60,000 nucleotides of DNA from Tubiluchus corallicola. Taxonomy: Eukaryota > Priapulida > Priapulimorpha > Priapulimorphida > Tubiluchidae. The notes below the pieces were generated by a model that did not search any database, was not told where the DNA came from, and saw only the letters and a program-made list of their open reading frames with translations. The position numbers and the translations under genes are program-made. The stretch covers positions 436,001 through 496,000 of the forward strand of contig JAQGDQ010000020.1 in the NCBI GenBank assembly GCA_030141605.1, written 5' to 3'. The stretch's first letter is position 1, and each line of letters starts with the position of its first letter. Shown piece after piece: positions 39,201-49,000 of the stretch.

Positions 39201-39701
39201 AAGAGCAAGGGGGTGGTCATACGGCTCTAACCGTTTAATGGTCCCGCCATTGTACTGAATGTGCAGAGCATTTGACAATGCGTTAAGTTTTAGACAAATC
39301 TGATGTGCCGTCGTACTCAGTGAACACGGTATACAACGAGACTTCAAAACGCTTGTGTCTGGATCATAAACACGGATATAACCATGGTTGGTGTCTCCCA
39401 GCCAATGTTCAGCCTCAAACTGGCGCTCAGTACCTTGTGAATGTGTTCGAGAAAACGAAGAACTGCTACTACTCGTAGGAGACCTATCTTTCTCATAATT
39501 TTCACTTATTTCCCAGTTATCAATATCATCTTCTATTTGTCCTATATTGCGACTTTCTGGTGATCTGCTACTTGAGCTACGAGAAACAGAGTCGATACCC
39601 TTTTCGCCCATAAACTCTTTCCACCAGTTCTGACCCGAGCGCACTTTATAACTGAGCATAGAATACTGTGATCTAATGCTGTCTTTCTCTATTCGATCCA
39701 T
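42..39701 (-). CDS. PHLPP: PHLPP-type PH domain and leucine-rich repeat protein phosphatase, 5' part (8 exons, continues beyond position 1)
   Basis: Coding exons in transcript order are 39701-39101, 33612-33478, 28269-28088, 27523-27370, 25294-25126, 1225-1087, 444-364 and 261-42. All junctions are GT-AG and the frame stays open for 560 codons plus one base. Domain order matches the family: a Ser-rich N-terminus (about 1-100), an RA-like domain (about 105-200, ending in LIRFYVGKP), a PH domain (about 205-306, with VRKGK and GKVEEM), then LRRs from about 310 with LxxLxLxxN cores. In animals PHLPP dephosphorylates the hydrophobic motif of AKT and PKC at membranes and in the cytoplasm; the PH domain binds PKC or lipid and the PP2C domain is catalytic. 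The rest of the LRRs and the PP2C domain are not in this window, so catalytic residues cannot be judged. The ATG has A at -3 and G at +4. The gene starts 394 bp from EFHC1, head to head. Whether it is closer to PHLPP1 or PHLPP2 cannot be said; a single invertebrate copy is likely. Confidence 0.93.
364..444 (-). CDS. PHLPP: PHLPP exon 7: short LRR exon
   Basis: This exon of exactly 27 codons is phase 0 at both ends. It reads LDNIVMTGNYVERLP, matching the LDRVVMAGN position of vertebrate PHLPP. The acceptor is TTTTCAG|CTCG and the donor AAAAG|GTGCGT. Confidence 0.88.
445..1086 (-). other. PHLPP intron 6
   Basis: AT-rich intron of 642 bp. No ORF, repeat or RNA gene was recognised in it. Confidence 0.8.
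1087..1225 (-). CDS. PHLPP: PHLPP exon 6: LRRs
   Basis: The acceptor is TTTTCCAG|TTTGCGG. AA from exon 5 plus T gives Asn, so the junction reads ELTNLRALHLHNN, a perfect LRR core. A second core follows (QLSELILAFNRFSVLP). The donor is CAG|GTATGT. Confidence 0.92.
3285..3590 (-). other. Unassigned cysteine-rich open stretch (about 100 codons, no ATG)
   Basis: Minus-strand frame open between two stops with nine cysteines. The first group is C-x-C-x6-C-x5-C and the last is C-x4-C-x5-C-x6-C (ICQPLECAKMHYC, then C six residues on). G+C is visibly higher than in the surrounding intron. There is no in-frame ATG near the start, so it would have to be an internal or terminal exon or a relic of a mobile element. 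An AG lies at the upstream edge (CACAG), but without a clear pyrimidine tract. I do not recognise the family. Confidence 0.25.
3660..4470 (-). mobile_element. Decayed Tc1/mariner-type transposon
   Basis: Minus strand 3877-3752 is open and reads CHRSNAAENFL, then PVFDWPGNNPDLNPSETL. This is the conserved block of Tc1-like DDE transposases around the second and third acidic residues. One base of frameshift upstream, at about 3880, the sequence continues as FLYDGAD, where the family has its catalytic Asp block. Stops and shifts make it non-functional. The outer limits are estimates; I did not find terminal repeats. Confidence 0.65.
5908..6110 (-). mobile_element. Possible mariner-like transposase fragment
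   Basis: A minus-strand open stretch reads LDYGTWNPLEEKVKNS, which resembles the LDYxIWxxLExKV block after the last catalytic Asp in mariner-like transposases. The preceding PDLNP part is not clean and the C-terminal part has diverged. G+C is raised relative to the flanks. Confidence 0.4.
9324..9371. repeat. Short hairpin-forming inverted repeat
   Basis: TGCCAATCAGAT at 9327-9338 is a perfect inverted match to ATCTGATTGGCA at 9357-9368. Two G-U pairs and one G-C extend the stem to about 15 pairs around an 18-base loop. Confidence 0.6.
12771..12797. repeat. CAAG/CAAA microsatellite
   Basis: Tandem four-base units (CAAG, then CAAA) run through this stretch and end in an A run. Confidence 0.8.
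13425..13720 (-). mobile_element. Second decayed Tc1-type transposase
   Basis: From 13672 down, the minus strand reads NVARNFLKNE, a stop, then SSDLSPVENLWLIVKLRLRE, the C-terminal catalytic block of Tc1 transposases. After a frameshift the expected tail follows as FFVNSMPKR and IIRVIK, corresponding to the SMPRR..AVIKAKG end of the family. At least one stop and one frameshift disable it. Confidence 0.7.
16415..16430. repeat. Poly-C tract
   Basis: Sixteen consecutive C, followed by ACCCCGGG and preceded by a long pyrimidine-rich stretch. The minus strand is correspondingly G-rich. Confidence 0.95.
25126..25294 (-). CDS. PHLPP: PHLPP exon 5: LRRs
   Basis: The acceptor is TTACAG|GATGGG. It carries two LRR cores (NLHTLNLSDNDIFIFP and TLQELNVSSNKIEELP). 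The donor ACAAA|GTAAGT leaves two bases (AA), which are completed only by exon 6, 23.9 kb away. Confidence 0.92.
25295..27369 (-). other. PHLPP intron 4
   Basis: Intron of about 2.1 kb. Apart from the MITE at 25530-25908 no feature was recognised. Confidence 0.8.
25530..25908. mobile_element. Mariner-like MITE (short inverted-repeat element)
   Basis: The left end reads TA then CAGGGTGTCTGGAAATGA. The right end, read on the minus strand, is TA then TAAGGAGTGTCGGGAAATGA. These form imperfect inverted repeats with TA at both sides, as made by Tc1/mariner insertion. The interior of about 340 bp has no transposase. It lies in PHLPP intron 4. Confidence 0.6.
27370..27523 (-). CDS. PHLPP: PHLPP exon 4: first LRRs
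   Basis: The acceptor is TTTCAG|GCAGTA. It reads AVAKLPNLADLSNNHLEYIP, then LSQLNLRHNALKERP, matching the LNLRHNxxxxERP stretch that opens the PHLPP LRR array. The donor is ATTG|GTAGGT (phase 1). Confidence 0.9.
27524..28087 (-). other. PHLPP intron 3
   Basis: Intron of 564 bp between the PH-domain end and the first LRR exon. Nothing further recognised. Confidence 0.8.
28088..28269 (-). CDS. PHLPP: PHLPP exon 3: end of PH domain
   Basis: The acceptor is TTTCTCAG|GATTGG and the donor AAG|GTAATT. It encodes the central PH strands (GKVEEMKF) and the C-terminal helix with the PH-typical tryptophan (EISKWLRKCMK). Together with exon 2 it makes a full-length PH domain. Confidence 0.92.
28270..33477 (-). 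other. PHLPP intron 2
   Basis: Intron of about 5.2 kb inside the PH domain. It contains a (TA)n run at 30508-30532. Sequence from about 29.8 to 30.9 kb has higher G+C than the rest and two open stretches of 80-100 codons on the minus strand, but I recognise no protein family in them. Confidence 0.75.
30508..30532. repeat. (TA)n microsatellite
   Basis: An uninterrupted AT/TA dinucleotide run. Confidence 0.95.
33478..33612 (-). CDS. PHLPP: PHLPP exon 2: start of PH domain
   Basis: The acceptor follows a T-run ending in CAG. The 45 codons contain GKPTQDGTF and the first PH strands (SGQLYVRKGK, HQWAKRFVALSGTRLLVYP). The donor is CTG|GTAAGC. It joins in phase 1 to exon 3, giving VYPGLEKRG. Confidence 0.9.
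34758..35204 (-). pseudogene. LINE ORF2 C-terminal fragment
   Basis: The longest surviving open piece of the retrotransposon (148 codons). It lies after the RT domain and carries the conserved CLGVRK and LLELDMPS-type stretch seen in the C-terminal region of several invertebrate LINE polyproteins. It has no independent function. Confidence 0.75.
36614..36970 (-). pseudogene. LINE endonuclease fragment
   Basis: A 118-codon open piece with GDLN (plus-strand 36845-36856) where EEP-type endonucleases have GDFN, and a C-terminal WISQLDF stretch. It belongs to the retrotransposon spanning 34.7-37.9 kb. Confidence 0.75.
39101..39701 (-). CDS. PHLPP: PHLPP exon 1: Ser-rich N-terminus and RA-like domain
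   Basis: This exon encodes 200 codons plus one base. Residues 1-100 are polar and serine-rich (runs such as SSSSRSPES and SSSSSSFSRTHS) and are probably disordered. Residues 105-200 form a Ras-association-like fold with IRVYDPD, a TTAHQICLKL helix, IKRLEPYDHPL and GYLIRFYV. The donor is TTG|GTAGGT; a second GT four bases on (TAG|GTATAA) is rejected because only the first one restores the GKP motif with exon 2. Confidence 0.92.
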
Positions 39702-39894
39702 TTTATCACAAAAACTCTCATTGGAATTAAACAGCGATTTTTCTCTATGAACATGATATCAAAACATCAATCCGTCCATTGCCGACACGGTTATGCTTTT
39801 GCAACCTGTTAAACTTGTCAGCCTAACGCTTGGTCGCTTGCACCAGCATTAACTATGGCAAACTAGCAAAGGCAACCCGCCTGCTAAAATCTAT

Positions 39895-39906
39895 TGAGCA
39901 TGCGCA
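39895..39906. promoter_or_regulatory. NRF-1-like palindromic site
   Basis: TGAGCATGCGCA matches the NRF-1 consensus YGCGCAYGCGCR at 11 of 12 positions. NRF-1 sites are common in divergent promoters. Confidence 0.45.
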
Positions 39907-39947
39907 CCGAGTTCCAGCATACGTCAATTATACAAACACAGAAACGC

Positions 39948-39959
39948 GTCATTGGCAAC
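39948..39959 (+). promoter_or_regulatory. RFX X-box-like site upstream of EFHC1
   Basis: GTCATTGGCAAC fits RYYNYY-RRNRAC with no spacer and has a perfect GGCAAC right half. It lies about 137 bp before the EFHC1 ATG, the usual distance for X-boxes of ciliary genes. The left half is weak against the vertebrate GTNRCC consensus. Confidence 0.35.
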
Positions 39960-40095
39960 AGAGCTAAAGTAATATTCTGTTGTCGCAGTGCTGTTTGCAC
40001 ACTTTTATACTTAAAATTTGACAAAAATTGTAAATTTGCAAAATTTGATAAAGAAACACGTGGAATTTAGGACAATAAGCTAAAGTAAGACGACC

Positions 40096-43000
40096 ATGGA
40101 GGAGATGCCAAAACTGCCAGGTTACAGTTTTAAAGACCCTAGCGTAAGTTTGTTTGTTTTTCTAAATTTCCAAAATGCCACAAGGCGGGCGTTATGTAAA
40201 TTGTTAATTCTTCAAAAGCACATGCAGTTTAAAACTTCAAGTTGTAACTAACATTTATATACTTCATTGATGTTTTACAGTGATTCGGTTTTTGTTTGCC
40301 TTGCAATTATTGTAGTGTACTCGTATAATCTGCTTCACTTCACACTTGATCACTGTCTTTATTTAATTTAACGCTAAACTTTTTCCTAATTTAGTAGCCT
40401 ACTAATCTGTTACCATTGCTTCAATCATGATCTTAAACATGAAAATATGCTAATAGGCTTACTATGTCTGTGCAGGCCTATGGGTCTTCTGACTAATTTA
40501 GTAGTTACTACATAGTATGCATAGTGTGTAGTGTGCACCTATGCATAAAGGTAACATTCTGCATGTATGTAATGATGTAAAAGATTGTGTAGTCAGCTGG
40601 TTATTTGGTTCAGTTTTTCATGAACATTGTAACAGTTTATCACTTAGTAGTATATATTACAATATAATAGATGTGTATGCAAGTTTCTTTGATTGTGCCA
40701 AGTCCCAAGTTTCACCGATTCTTATAATTAGTTGCAACGACCAATTTTTTAGAAAATGGCATTTCATCGACAACAATCTCTTGGATATGTGAATGGGTAT
40801 CCAATGCGTAATGCTCCAAAATCTGGCATTGGTGGTGAGCCTTTGAAAGCAAAATCTATATCTGAAGCAGCCGACAAGAATCTTCCAGAGCATCCAGAAT
40901 ATGTGTATGAAATTGGTGCAAGGGCAACAAAGACACTTTCAGCTGCAGGACCACGTTCTGCAGCAGCTTACAGAGCAGGGCCAGGTCAAATTTCTCAGTT
41001 AGTTCCTCAAACACAGTTCTTGCCAGCCCATTTCGTATTTGACAAAAAGGTACATTTTATTCAGGTTTTACGTAATGTGTTTCACTACATGTGACACGTA
41101 TTATGACGTGTAGTATTTTCTTTAAAACACTATACAATTTTTAAATAACTTTTGTCTTCCACTTTTCTGACTATTGATTTTTTTAGTCATTTTTACTCTT
41201 TTAACCAGCATGTCAACTTTTATTGCCTTTAAATTATGATAATTGCAATATTGGACATATAAATCCATATTGATTTCAAAGTCCTTGTTCCACTTAATAA
41301 CTTTATAATTCTTAATTTTATTATATTCTTTTGAGCTGAAGTTTGAATTCATTTTTTTAGGTTCTTAAATTTAATGCATACTTCACAGAAACTGTTGTTG
41401 AAGCTGCTGAGGAAACAATGCGAATTCGCCCTGTAAACATTTACTATTATCTGGAAGATGATAGCATTGTCGTTAATGAGCCCACTGTAATCAATAGTGG
41501 CATTCCACAGGTGATTAAAGTTTAATGAACATTGAACAGTCTCTACCGTTATAAAATAGGTATCCACCAGTTAGGTTATGGTGTTTTTTCTTTTATTAAT
41601 AGACGGCGCCACATGCTTAGCACAAAAAATTGACACTATGCTTGCCGATATTTGGTTTGCCTCTTGGTTTGTGTCTAGTAATTCTATGAATTAGATTACA
41701 GTCGTGAACTACTTCATACTGTTTACTAAATTTTGTAAACAAGCGAAAAAGCAAAAAATTCTTCCATGTTGAAGTGATGAGAAAAGAAATGAAAGATTTA
41801 AGTAATAGAGGGATTAGGAAAAATCAATTAGTGTATCTATGTTGCAATGGCTAATCGAATGCTTCTTTTATATTTTCAACTGACAAGCTGACAAAGGTTA
41901 CTCACAAACATAGCTGGAGAATGTATTGAACTATACTGTGAGAATCAAAATCAAGTGCACATTCTTAGTATTATTTTTATTCTTTTTTCCATCCGCACTA
42001 GCTTTAATTCTGCTTGTTTATCAATAAAACAGGAATTTTATGATTGTGCAACATGTAATGGCTGGAAAGGTTAGAATGAGTCAGATTTATTTCTCCAAAC
42101 CAAAAAAAAGACTTAGAAAAATATGCTGCTGGATCAGATTGAATATGAGATGAACCCTTTCACAAAGTATAGCTGGGGTACCTTATGTCATTTAAACCCA
42201 TATTGTTGCTGACTTTAGTCTTAGATTGATCATGTATAAATTTCATATGAACTAATTTTATTGCAGTATATGAAAAAACTATAAGTTTACAACACGTTTG
42301 TACATCCATTGTCTTTTTTTGTTAGCGCCTAGCATTTTGGTCAAAGGGTAACAATGTTTAATCTTTCATACAAAATCTTAATATTTTTAAATGAAATAAA
42401 TGAATCCTTCTTTGAAGTGATTTGCTTAGCATTTTCTGGTAGTCTGGTAAGTTTATAACAATTATTGGAATAATTAACAAATTGCTACTAAACATGTATG
42501 CATTTTTGTGCTTTTTTGGATTGTCGAAGATTTTATGTTGTAGTTGCTGTCAGTGAGCAACATTTTGCGGGAATGGGCTGGGTAGGGTTGGCTTTGCATG
42601 CACTGCCAATCTGTGTATTGCAGCAGTTGCTAGAGTGGAGTCCCGAGATTTGTCATCTTAAACTCCTAAAATTAAACCAGCTGAGAAGTGTTCTGAAAAT
42701 TTAAGGGAAGAACTTTCAATTAACATTGGTGCAGAGAGACATTGCCCTCAATGTAAATGGGTTAAGCTTGCTCTTACGTAGTTAGGTTACACTATTCCTG
42801 ATCCTTACATTACAAAAATCACCTTTCTGTTCATTTGCCCTGAACTTCCACTACATCAACATTCAAATGTTTTATTTTCAGGGCAAGTTGTTAAAACGAC
42901 AAAAAATTCCAAAACTAGATGACGGCACTCCATGGCACTGGAAAGACTTTAATGTTGGCATTAATGTCGTCTTTTATGGGAAAGTGTTTCATATTGTTGA

Positions 43001-46000
43001 CTGCGATGGTTGGACAAAGGTATTTTGCCCGATTCCTCTCTTTCTGTGCTTTCCTAACTCCATCATGTTTCATCTGTGTCTGGTAAAATCTTCATGTCTG
43101 AAATTGCAGGATTTTGCAGCTGTTTCACATTTTACTGGAGATACAGCATTAGGGATTGTCTATGTGAAAACCATTGATTTTCTTGTACATTTTAACATGT
43201 AAGTTTCTATGTACCAAGACACCCCAATTCGGTGTGTGTGCCATCCACATTTGCAAGTGTTATCCCGCTCTGCTGGCCAGCATGTTATTCTCTCACATTT
43301 AAAATGTTAATAGAATAAGCGAACTTGAATAAGCAAACTTGATTAAAATTAAAAAAATTGTCACTTTGCCCGAGTTTTCCGATCTCTGCATAGGGTCTCC
43401 CCAGCAGAGTTTGTGGCAGTGCTTCGGTTGTTAATGCATTTTACACCATTTAAGGGTATTTTGAGCCGAAAGGTATGTGGGAGTATTCGTAAGAAAGTTT
43501 TCCGCTTATTTTATAACTCATTTTCGCTACATGTTTTGGTCAACAAATATAATAAAAGTTATTTTCTAAACCTAAAAATCTAAAATCTGAGCAATAGTTC
43601 ATTGGTAATTTTTATGGGTAATTGATAACCATTCATTTATCATTTTCATTTTGTCTTATTGTGTGTTCTACTCGCACTCAATTTTGCTTGCATTTACTTT
43701 TTCAATAATATACACATTGTATACCCCCATACACCCTCAATTTGAGCACTGGCTAATGTAGCTAAAACCTTCAATTCTGATTAATGGGTTTGCCACCATT
43801 TGTAAATCTTGACGAACACATGAAATAGGATTATTTTGATACATCTGTTAAAATAATAACTTTTTTTGTTCACAAATCATGGAAATTTTATGCAGACTTC
43901 TTATTTTGTCAATTTATAAAAACAAGCAAAAGCCTGCAATGATCTTGGAGATTTTTTTTGAGACTTGTAGGTTTCAAACATCAGCTACTGAAAGTGTCAT
44001 TTCATAGAGTTGTTGAATGTGCATTTAAGTGATTATGGCAATGTAATATGATCAGAAATTGTTATATGTGAGCAGAAGTACGATAGTTAATATGATATGA
44101 TAAATGTTAGCATATTTAAGATTTGTGAAATTGTGATCCAGAAATGCAATACAAAAATAAAAATTCGTGTAACTTTACATTATAACTAATAATCACTAAT
44201 AATTAGTCACACAAGGAAACTTTATTATCATTGTCAGTCATTAGATCAATGCTTTTTGCAAGGTCAAGAAGCCCTCCACGCTACTCACTGATGCCTTACG
44301 AAGATTTTGGCTTTTTGTTGGTGTTAGAAATTTCTAAAACCTAAAGTCTAGGGTTTGAGGACTTTGTCATAAAATTTAAAATTATACTTGGACATTTTCA
44401 GATGATCTGTAAAAATTTATAAGTTATAAGAGTACCTAAATCTTCCAAAATTTTCTGAATGGCATAAAAACGCATTCGCAGTCTAGGCTTTGACCCCGCG
44501 AATTTCACTGGATGCGCTCACAGACTCTGTAGTTTGAACTTCATTGACAGGCTGCAAGCCACCCCATAAATCTCTCTCGTTTTAGGAAATCTTTGCTGCT
44601 CTGTAAGTGGTTTGTCATTACACTCTCAACTGCCTACTCCATGTGGGAGCATCTTGTATTATGTAGGAGTTTGAACAATTAATCTTATTCATTTTAAGAC
44701 CTCACAGAGACTCGCTGATTCTCCATTTATACTCAATCATTAGTGAATCGTCTGTCTTTAGTTTACACTAATTAAGCAAACCTGTAAAAAGTTGTCTACT
44801 ATTCCATTTTATTAGTGCGGCTTTTGCAGGAATTCATGGCAAGTGAGGGCATTGAACTCAATGATCCTGAACTGATCCCAGATGATCCATATACAACAGC
44901 ACGTGCAAAGAGAACTGCTATTGCTAACTACAAAACACCCTCAACATTTGATAAAACTCGTCAGTTTCTGGAATTGGATAGAAAAGTTTTACGATTTTAT
45001 TGTGTTTGGGATGATAGGGATAGCATGTTTGGCGAAGTACGACCTTGTGTTCTTCATGTAAGTTAATAAGTTTCAATATAGCTTAATTAAAAAATGTTGC
45101 ATGCATGTGATAGTTCTGTAAGGTAGTACCTAATTAAATTCAAGAGAAATTTTGTTGTTTTTGTCTATGTAATGCATCTTGATTTAACAAAAATTGCTTT
45201 GGACTAGTGGGCATTCATTTAATGTCATTTAATATAATTTTACTTGTTTCTTATTTATTGTTCTTTTCTATTTAGTACTATTTAGTTGATGACACAGTAG
45301 AAATTAGAGAACAACATTCAGCAAATAATGGAAGGGACCCTTTTCCAGTTCTGATGCGAAGGCAAAAACTTGCAAAAAACAGAGGAAAACTTCCATGTAA
45401 GCCAATACTTGTTGCTTAAACATCTCAGTGTTTTCTTAAAATTACTAATTACCAGTGTCTAATTTTTGTTTTTGATGTACTTCTTTATTCTAATTACAGC
45501 ATTGTTTCCCACCATAGCAATGGAGGTGACAGATAGTGACATTTCTGAGTGGTACACACCAAAAGATTTTCGCATTGGGGACTCTCTTGTCATTTATGGC
45601 AGAAAGTAATTATGCTTTTGGAGGTTAAATGAAATAATGTGTTTATATATGGCCTATAACCTCATAATGGTTCCTGTAAAGTATCAGGAAAAATAAAAAA
45701 TGACGTGAAACAGTTAGTCTTTTCAGAAAAGTGTTCACTATCATCTTCTAGAATGTTTATTATTTTGTCACCTTTTCTGAAACTTCCTTCTTAAAGACTT
45801 AACGAGATAGTCATTAGTTAGTACCCAATATGCGGTAAAAATGGCATGGGTAAAAATGGCACAGTAAAAATGGCACAGGAAAAAATGGTGCAGGAAAAAA
45901 TAGCTCAGGTAAAAATGGAACAGGAAAAAATTTTCATTAAATGGATTTATAGTCAATAATGCACGAGTGTTCCACATGGTGTTTATCCAACTTTTCACCA

Positions 46001-49000
46001 TTAATTTTGGCGATGGTAATAGACTGACAAATATATACATACCAAATTACCTTATAAGCCTATACACACTAATAAGCCAATGGTATAGACAGTGTGCAGT
46101 GTGAAAGTGACTTTCTGGTGCAGTGTGGTACACAGTTTTACAAGACAGAATTTTTCAAAATGCAGCTGGAACTAACTCGTAGTTGTGTGTCCAGTGGAGA
46201 TAACAAAAAAGAAGTACTAAACACTCCCTCCAAGACCCCATGAAGCACTCCACAAATGTTTTTTTGTATATGGTGTTCGGTCAAGCTTTGAGAAAAAAGA
46301 ACCGACGAAAAGATTCCAACTTCAGTACCCTATGCCCACTTTTGTTCACAGAGTTTCTTGGAAAACTGTCAGATAGTTTTTGTGTAATATTTTTATTACC
46401 ATAACAGACAAAAGACAACCAAATAAACAGACAAACAAACAAACAAACTGTGTTGAAAGTAACTTCTTTGGCAGAGGTAAAAATAACTAAAATAATTATC
46501 CCCACTGTAACCCTAACCCTAAGCGCATACTTTACTAAGTGTGCCATTTTTTCCTGTGTGATTTTCATTCTGTGCCATTTTTACCGTGCCATTTTTTCTG
46601 TTGCCATTTTTACCTACATTCGTTAGTGGCCGGCTTTTTTGCACTAACTATTTAAAGGTGGATGGTTGTGAATCCATACATGACTTTTTTGATTTAAAGG
46701 TGTGGGTTGTGTCTTCAGGACTAAATGCACTAATGTAATGTCAGCATTTTTAAAACTTCCACACACAACCACACCTCCAGCTGTCTTTTTTTGAGTAAGG
46801 GTTTTTAAAGTTAATGAGAATGTCCTGGTATATTGAAAGTTTGTGTATGTGCGCACTTTTCTTTTTTTTTCTTAAAATGCTACGTGTAACCATTTTGGTT
46901 GAGCAGTTTTGAAAGGGTTTTAATGAAGACCTGCACAATAATAATTATTGTTGCAATCATATTGCTTAGATCATCGCTACGATATGATCTAATATAAGTA
47001 GTTACATGCATACATCAGAGAAACTATAATTAATGAACTACTATAACTTAATGAACAACGTAATGAAATCTTCTTTTAATGGCATAAATTATATTTCCTA
47101 ACTAGGTTCTTGATTTGTGACTGCGATGCATATACTCGTGATTTTTATAAAGCACATTTTGACATCTCAGATTTTACACCAATAGATAGAGAGAAGATCA
47201 TCGGACAAGAGAAACGTGTAGTGAAGAAGGTAGATGTGTGCTACATAATACCATTACGAAGCAGGAATGCATGTTCTTCTAATGCATTAACAATAGAATT
47301 TGTTGTTTTGTATGCTATCTATTTATCACATTTTACCATATTTGCCCAAGATAGAACTATCTAACAGGGCTTTTATTTGATACACATTAAAATCCAGGTC
47401 TATTGCTGAAAAAAGTCAACAAAAATAAACAATTTTTCTAGGGTAAGAAATGGCCTAGGGACTAGACCATAGTAACTTGATTAATATTAATAGTTTTCTA
47501 TTCCTTGCATAATTTGTCTACACATCAGCAATTGTAATTTTACATTAGTTCTACATTTATGAAAATGACAATCGTTTAGCAGTTTTGTTTTATAAGAACA
47601 TCAATCTCTATTCGAAATTACTGGAAGGTATTTGGTAGTAAATTATTTGTATATCTGTACACAAAACAAGCCATTCTCAATTTACAAACATTTACAACCA
47701 TCACAATTTTCATTTCTTTGAATAACAGCTCTGTACATATATTTTTCATATGAAAAATTCACGTGTTTTAACTAAGCTATCCATATTACCATTATAAGTG
47801 TATCTAGCGAGATTTTGATTTCCCTGATTTAAGAATGCATTATTATTATTATTATTATTATTATTAAAATGTTCTGATATAAAAACCTCAATAATTTTTA
47901 GTCATATTTTTTTCTGATTTTTTTTTCACATTTTCTTTAGGAAGTACCACCTTACACTGGTTTCGGCTCAGTGGAAGATAGTTTGCAATCATGTCTGTCA
48001 CTTATACCTCAACCACCCAAGAAAGACGTTGTTAAGATGTTGCAAAATGACCATAATGTCTTGCGTTATGCTGCAATTCTGGTAAGTTCTTTTATACCAT
48101 TTCAGTTATGTTGTACGTATTTGATAAATGTAATATTGCTGATATAGTGCTTAATTTCTTTTGTTGTCATTAGATTCATTTTTATCTGGACTTCAGAAAT
48201 TTTAGCGAGAAATGCATGCCGTACTGTTTTTGAGTTACATATTCGAATTTAGTTGTTAAAACAACTTTTTGCCCTATCTTTGTGAATTAATATTAATATT
48301 TTCATGGATTAGGATACAGTCAAGCAAGAGGACAAAAACAGAAGGTTCGTTATTTCATACCGACTTGCTGATGACATGGTCACAATATATGAACCACCTG
48401 TGAGAAACTCAGGAATTCTTGGAGGTAAGTTATATGCACACTCTTAGAATGTGAAAAATAATGTGAAACAGTCATTTTTAGGCTAAAACATCCAACTACA
48501 ACTATGTACATTTTGTTTTTCATTCATATATCTGTTGTCTCTACTATCAGGTAAAAAACTTTTCAATGTCATCATAATAGCATTTTATCTTGAATCCATT
48601 TAAATAAATTTCAGGGAAATTTTTAGAACGAACAAGGCTTCAAAAGCCAGGATCATCAGTGCAAAATCCTGAATTTTATGGACCTCAGGATTTTGACATT
48701 GGAAGCATAATAGTTGTATTCAACAATCGCTTCAAAATTGTTGATGTTGATGAATATGTAGTAAAATATGTAGAGCTACACAAGGACAAATTTCCGGGTA
48801 AATACAATTTAAAGCTTGCATGGTAATAGCCTAGTTTGTTGACATGTCTGTGTGTTAAAGAAAGGATCATCCAAGCTTAGAATGCAACTCACAAAGATCT
48901 ATGATTCTGCTGCCTAAGTTATTTACTGCAAACTGCATTTACTCTAAAAATTTAATACCATAATATTTCATCTTTACAAAAGCGTAAATCAAACATTGTG

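Larger units (their letters stand above)
39702..40095. promoter_or_regulatory. Shared head-to-head promoter region of PHLPP and EFHC1
   Basis: Only 394 bp lie between the two divergent start codons, so both 5' UTRs and promoters must be packed here or overlap. It has no obvious TATA box. It contains an NRF-1-like palindrome, an X-box-like site overlapping an inverted CCAAT (ATTGG), and a CRE-like TACGTCA at 39920-39926. Such layouts are typical of bidirectional housekeeping and ciliary promoters; the shared use is inferred from spacing. Confidence 0.6.

Noticed and set aside
45768-46040. Minus-strand 90-codon open stretch at the left end of the foldback element
   Set aside because: Its Phe/His-rich part is the tandem unit in translation; no transposase motif.
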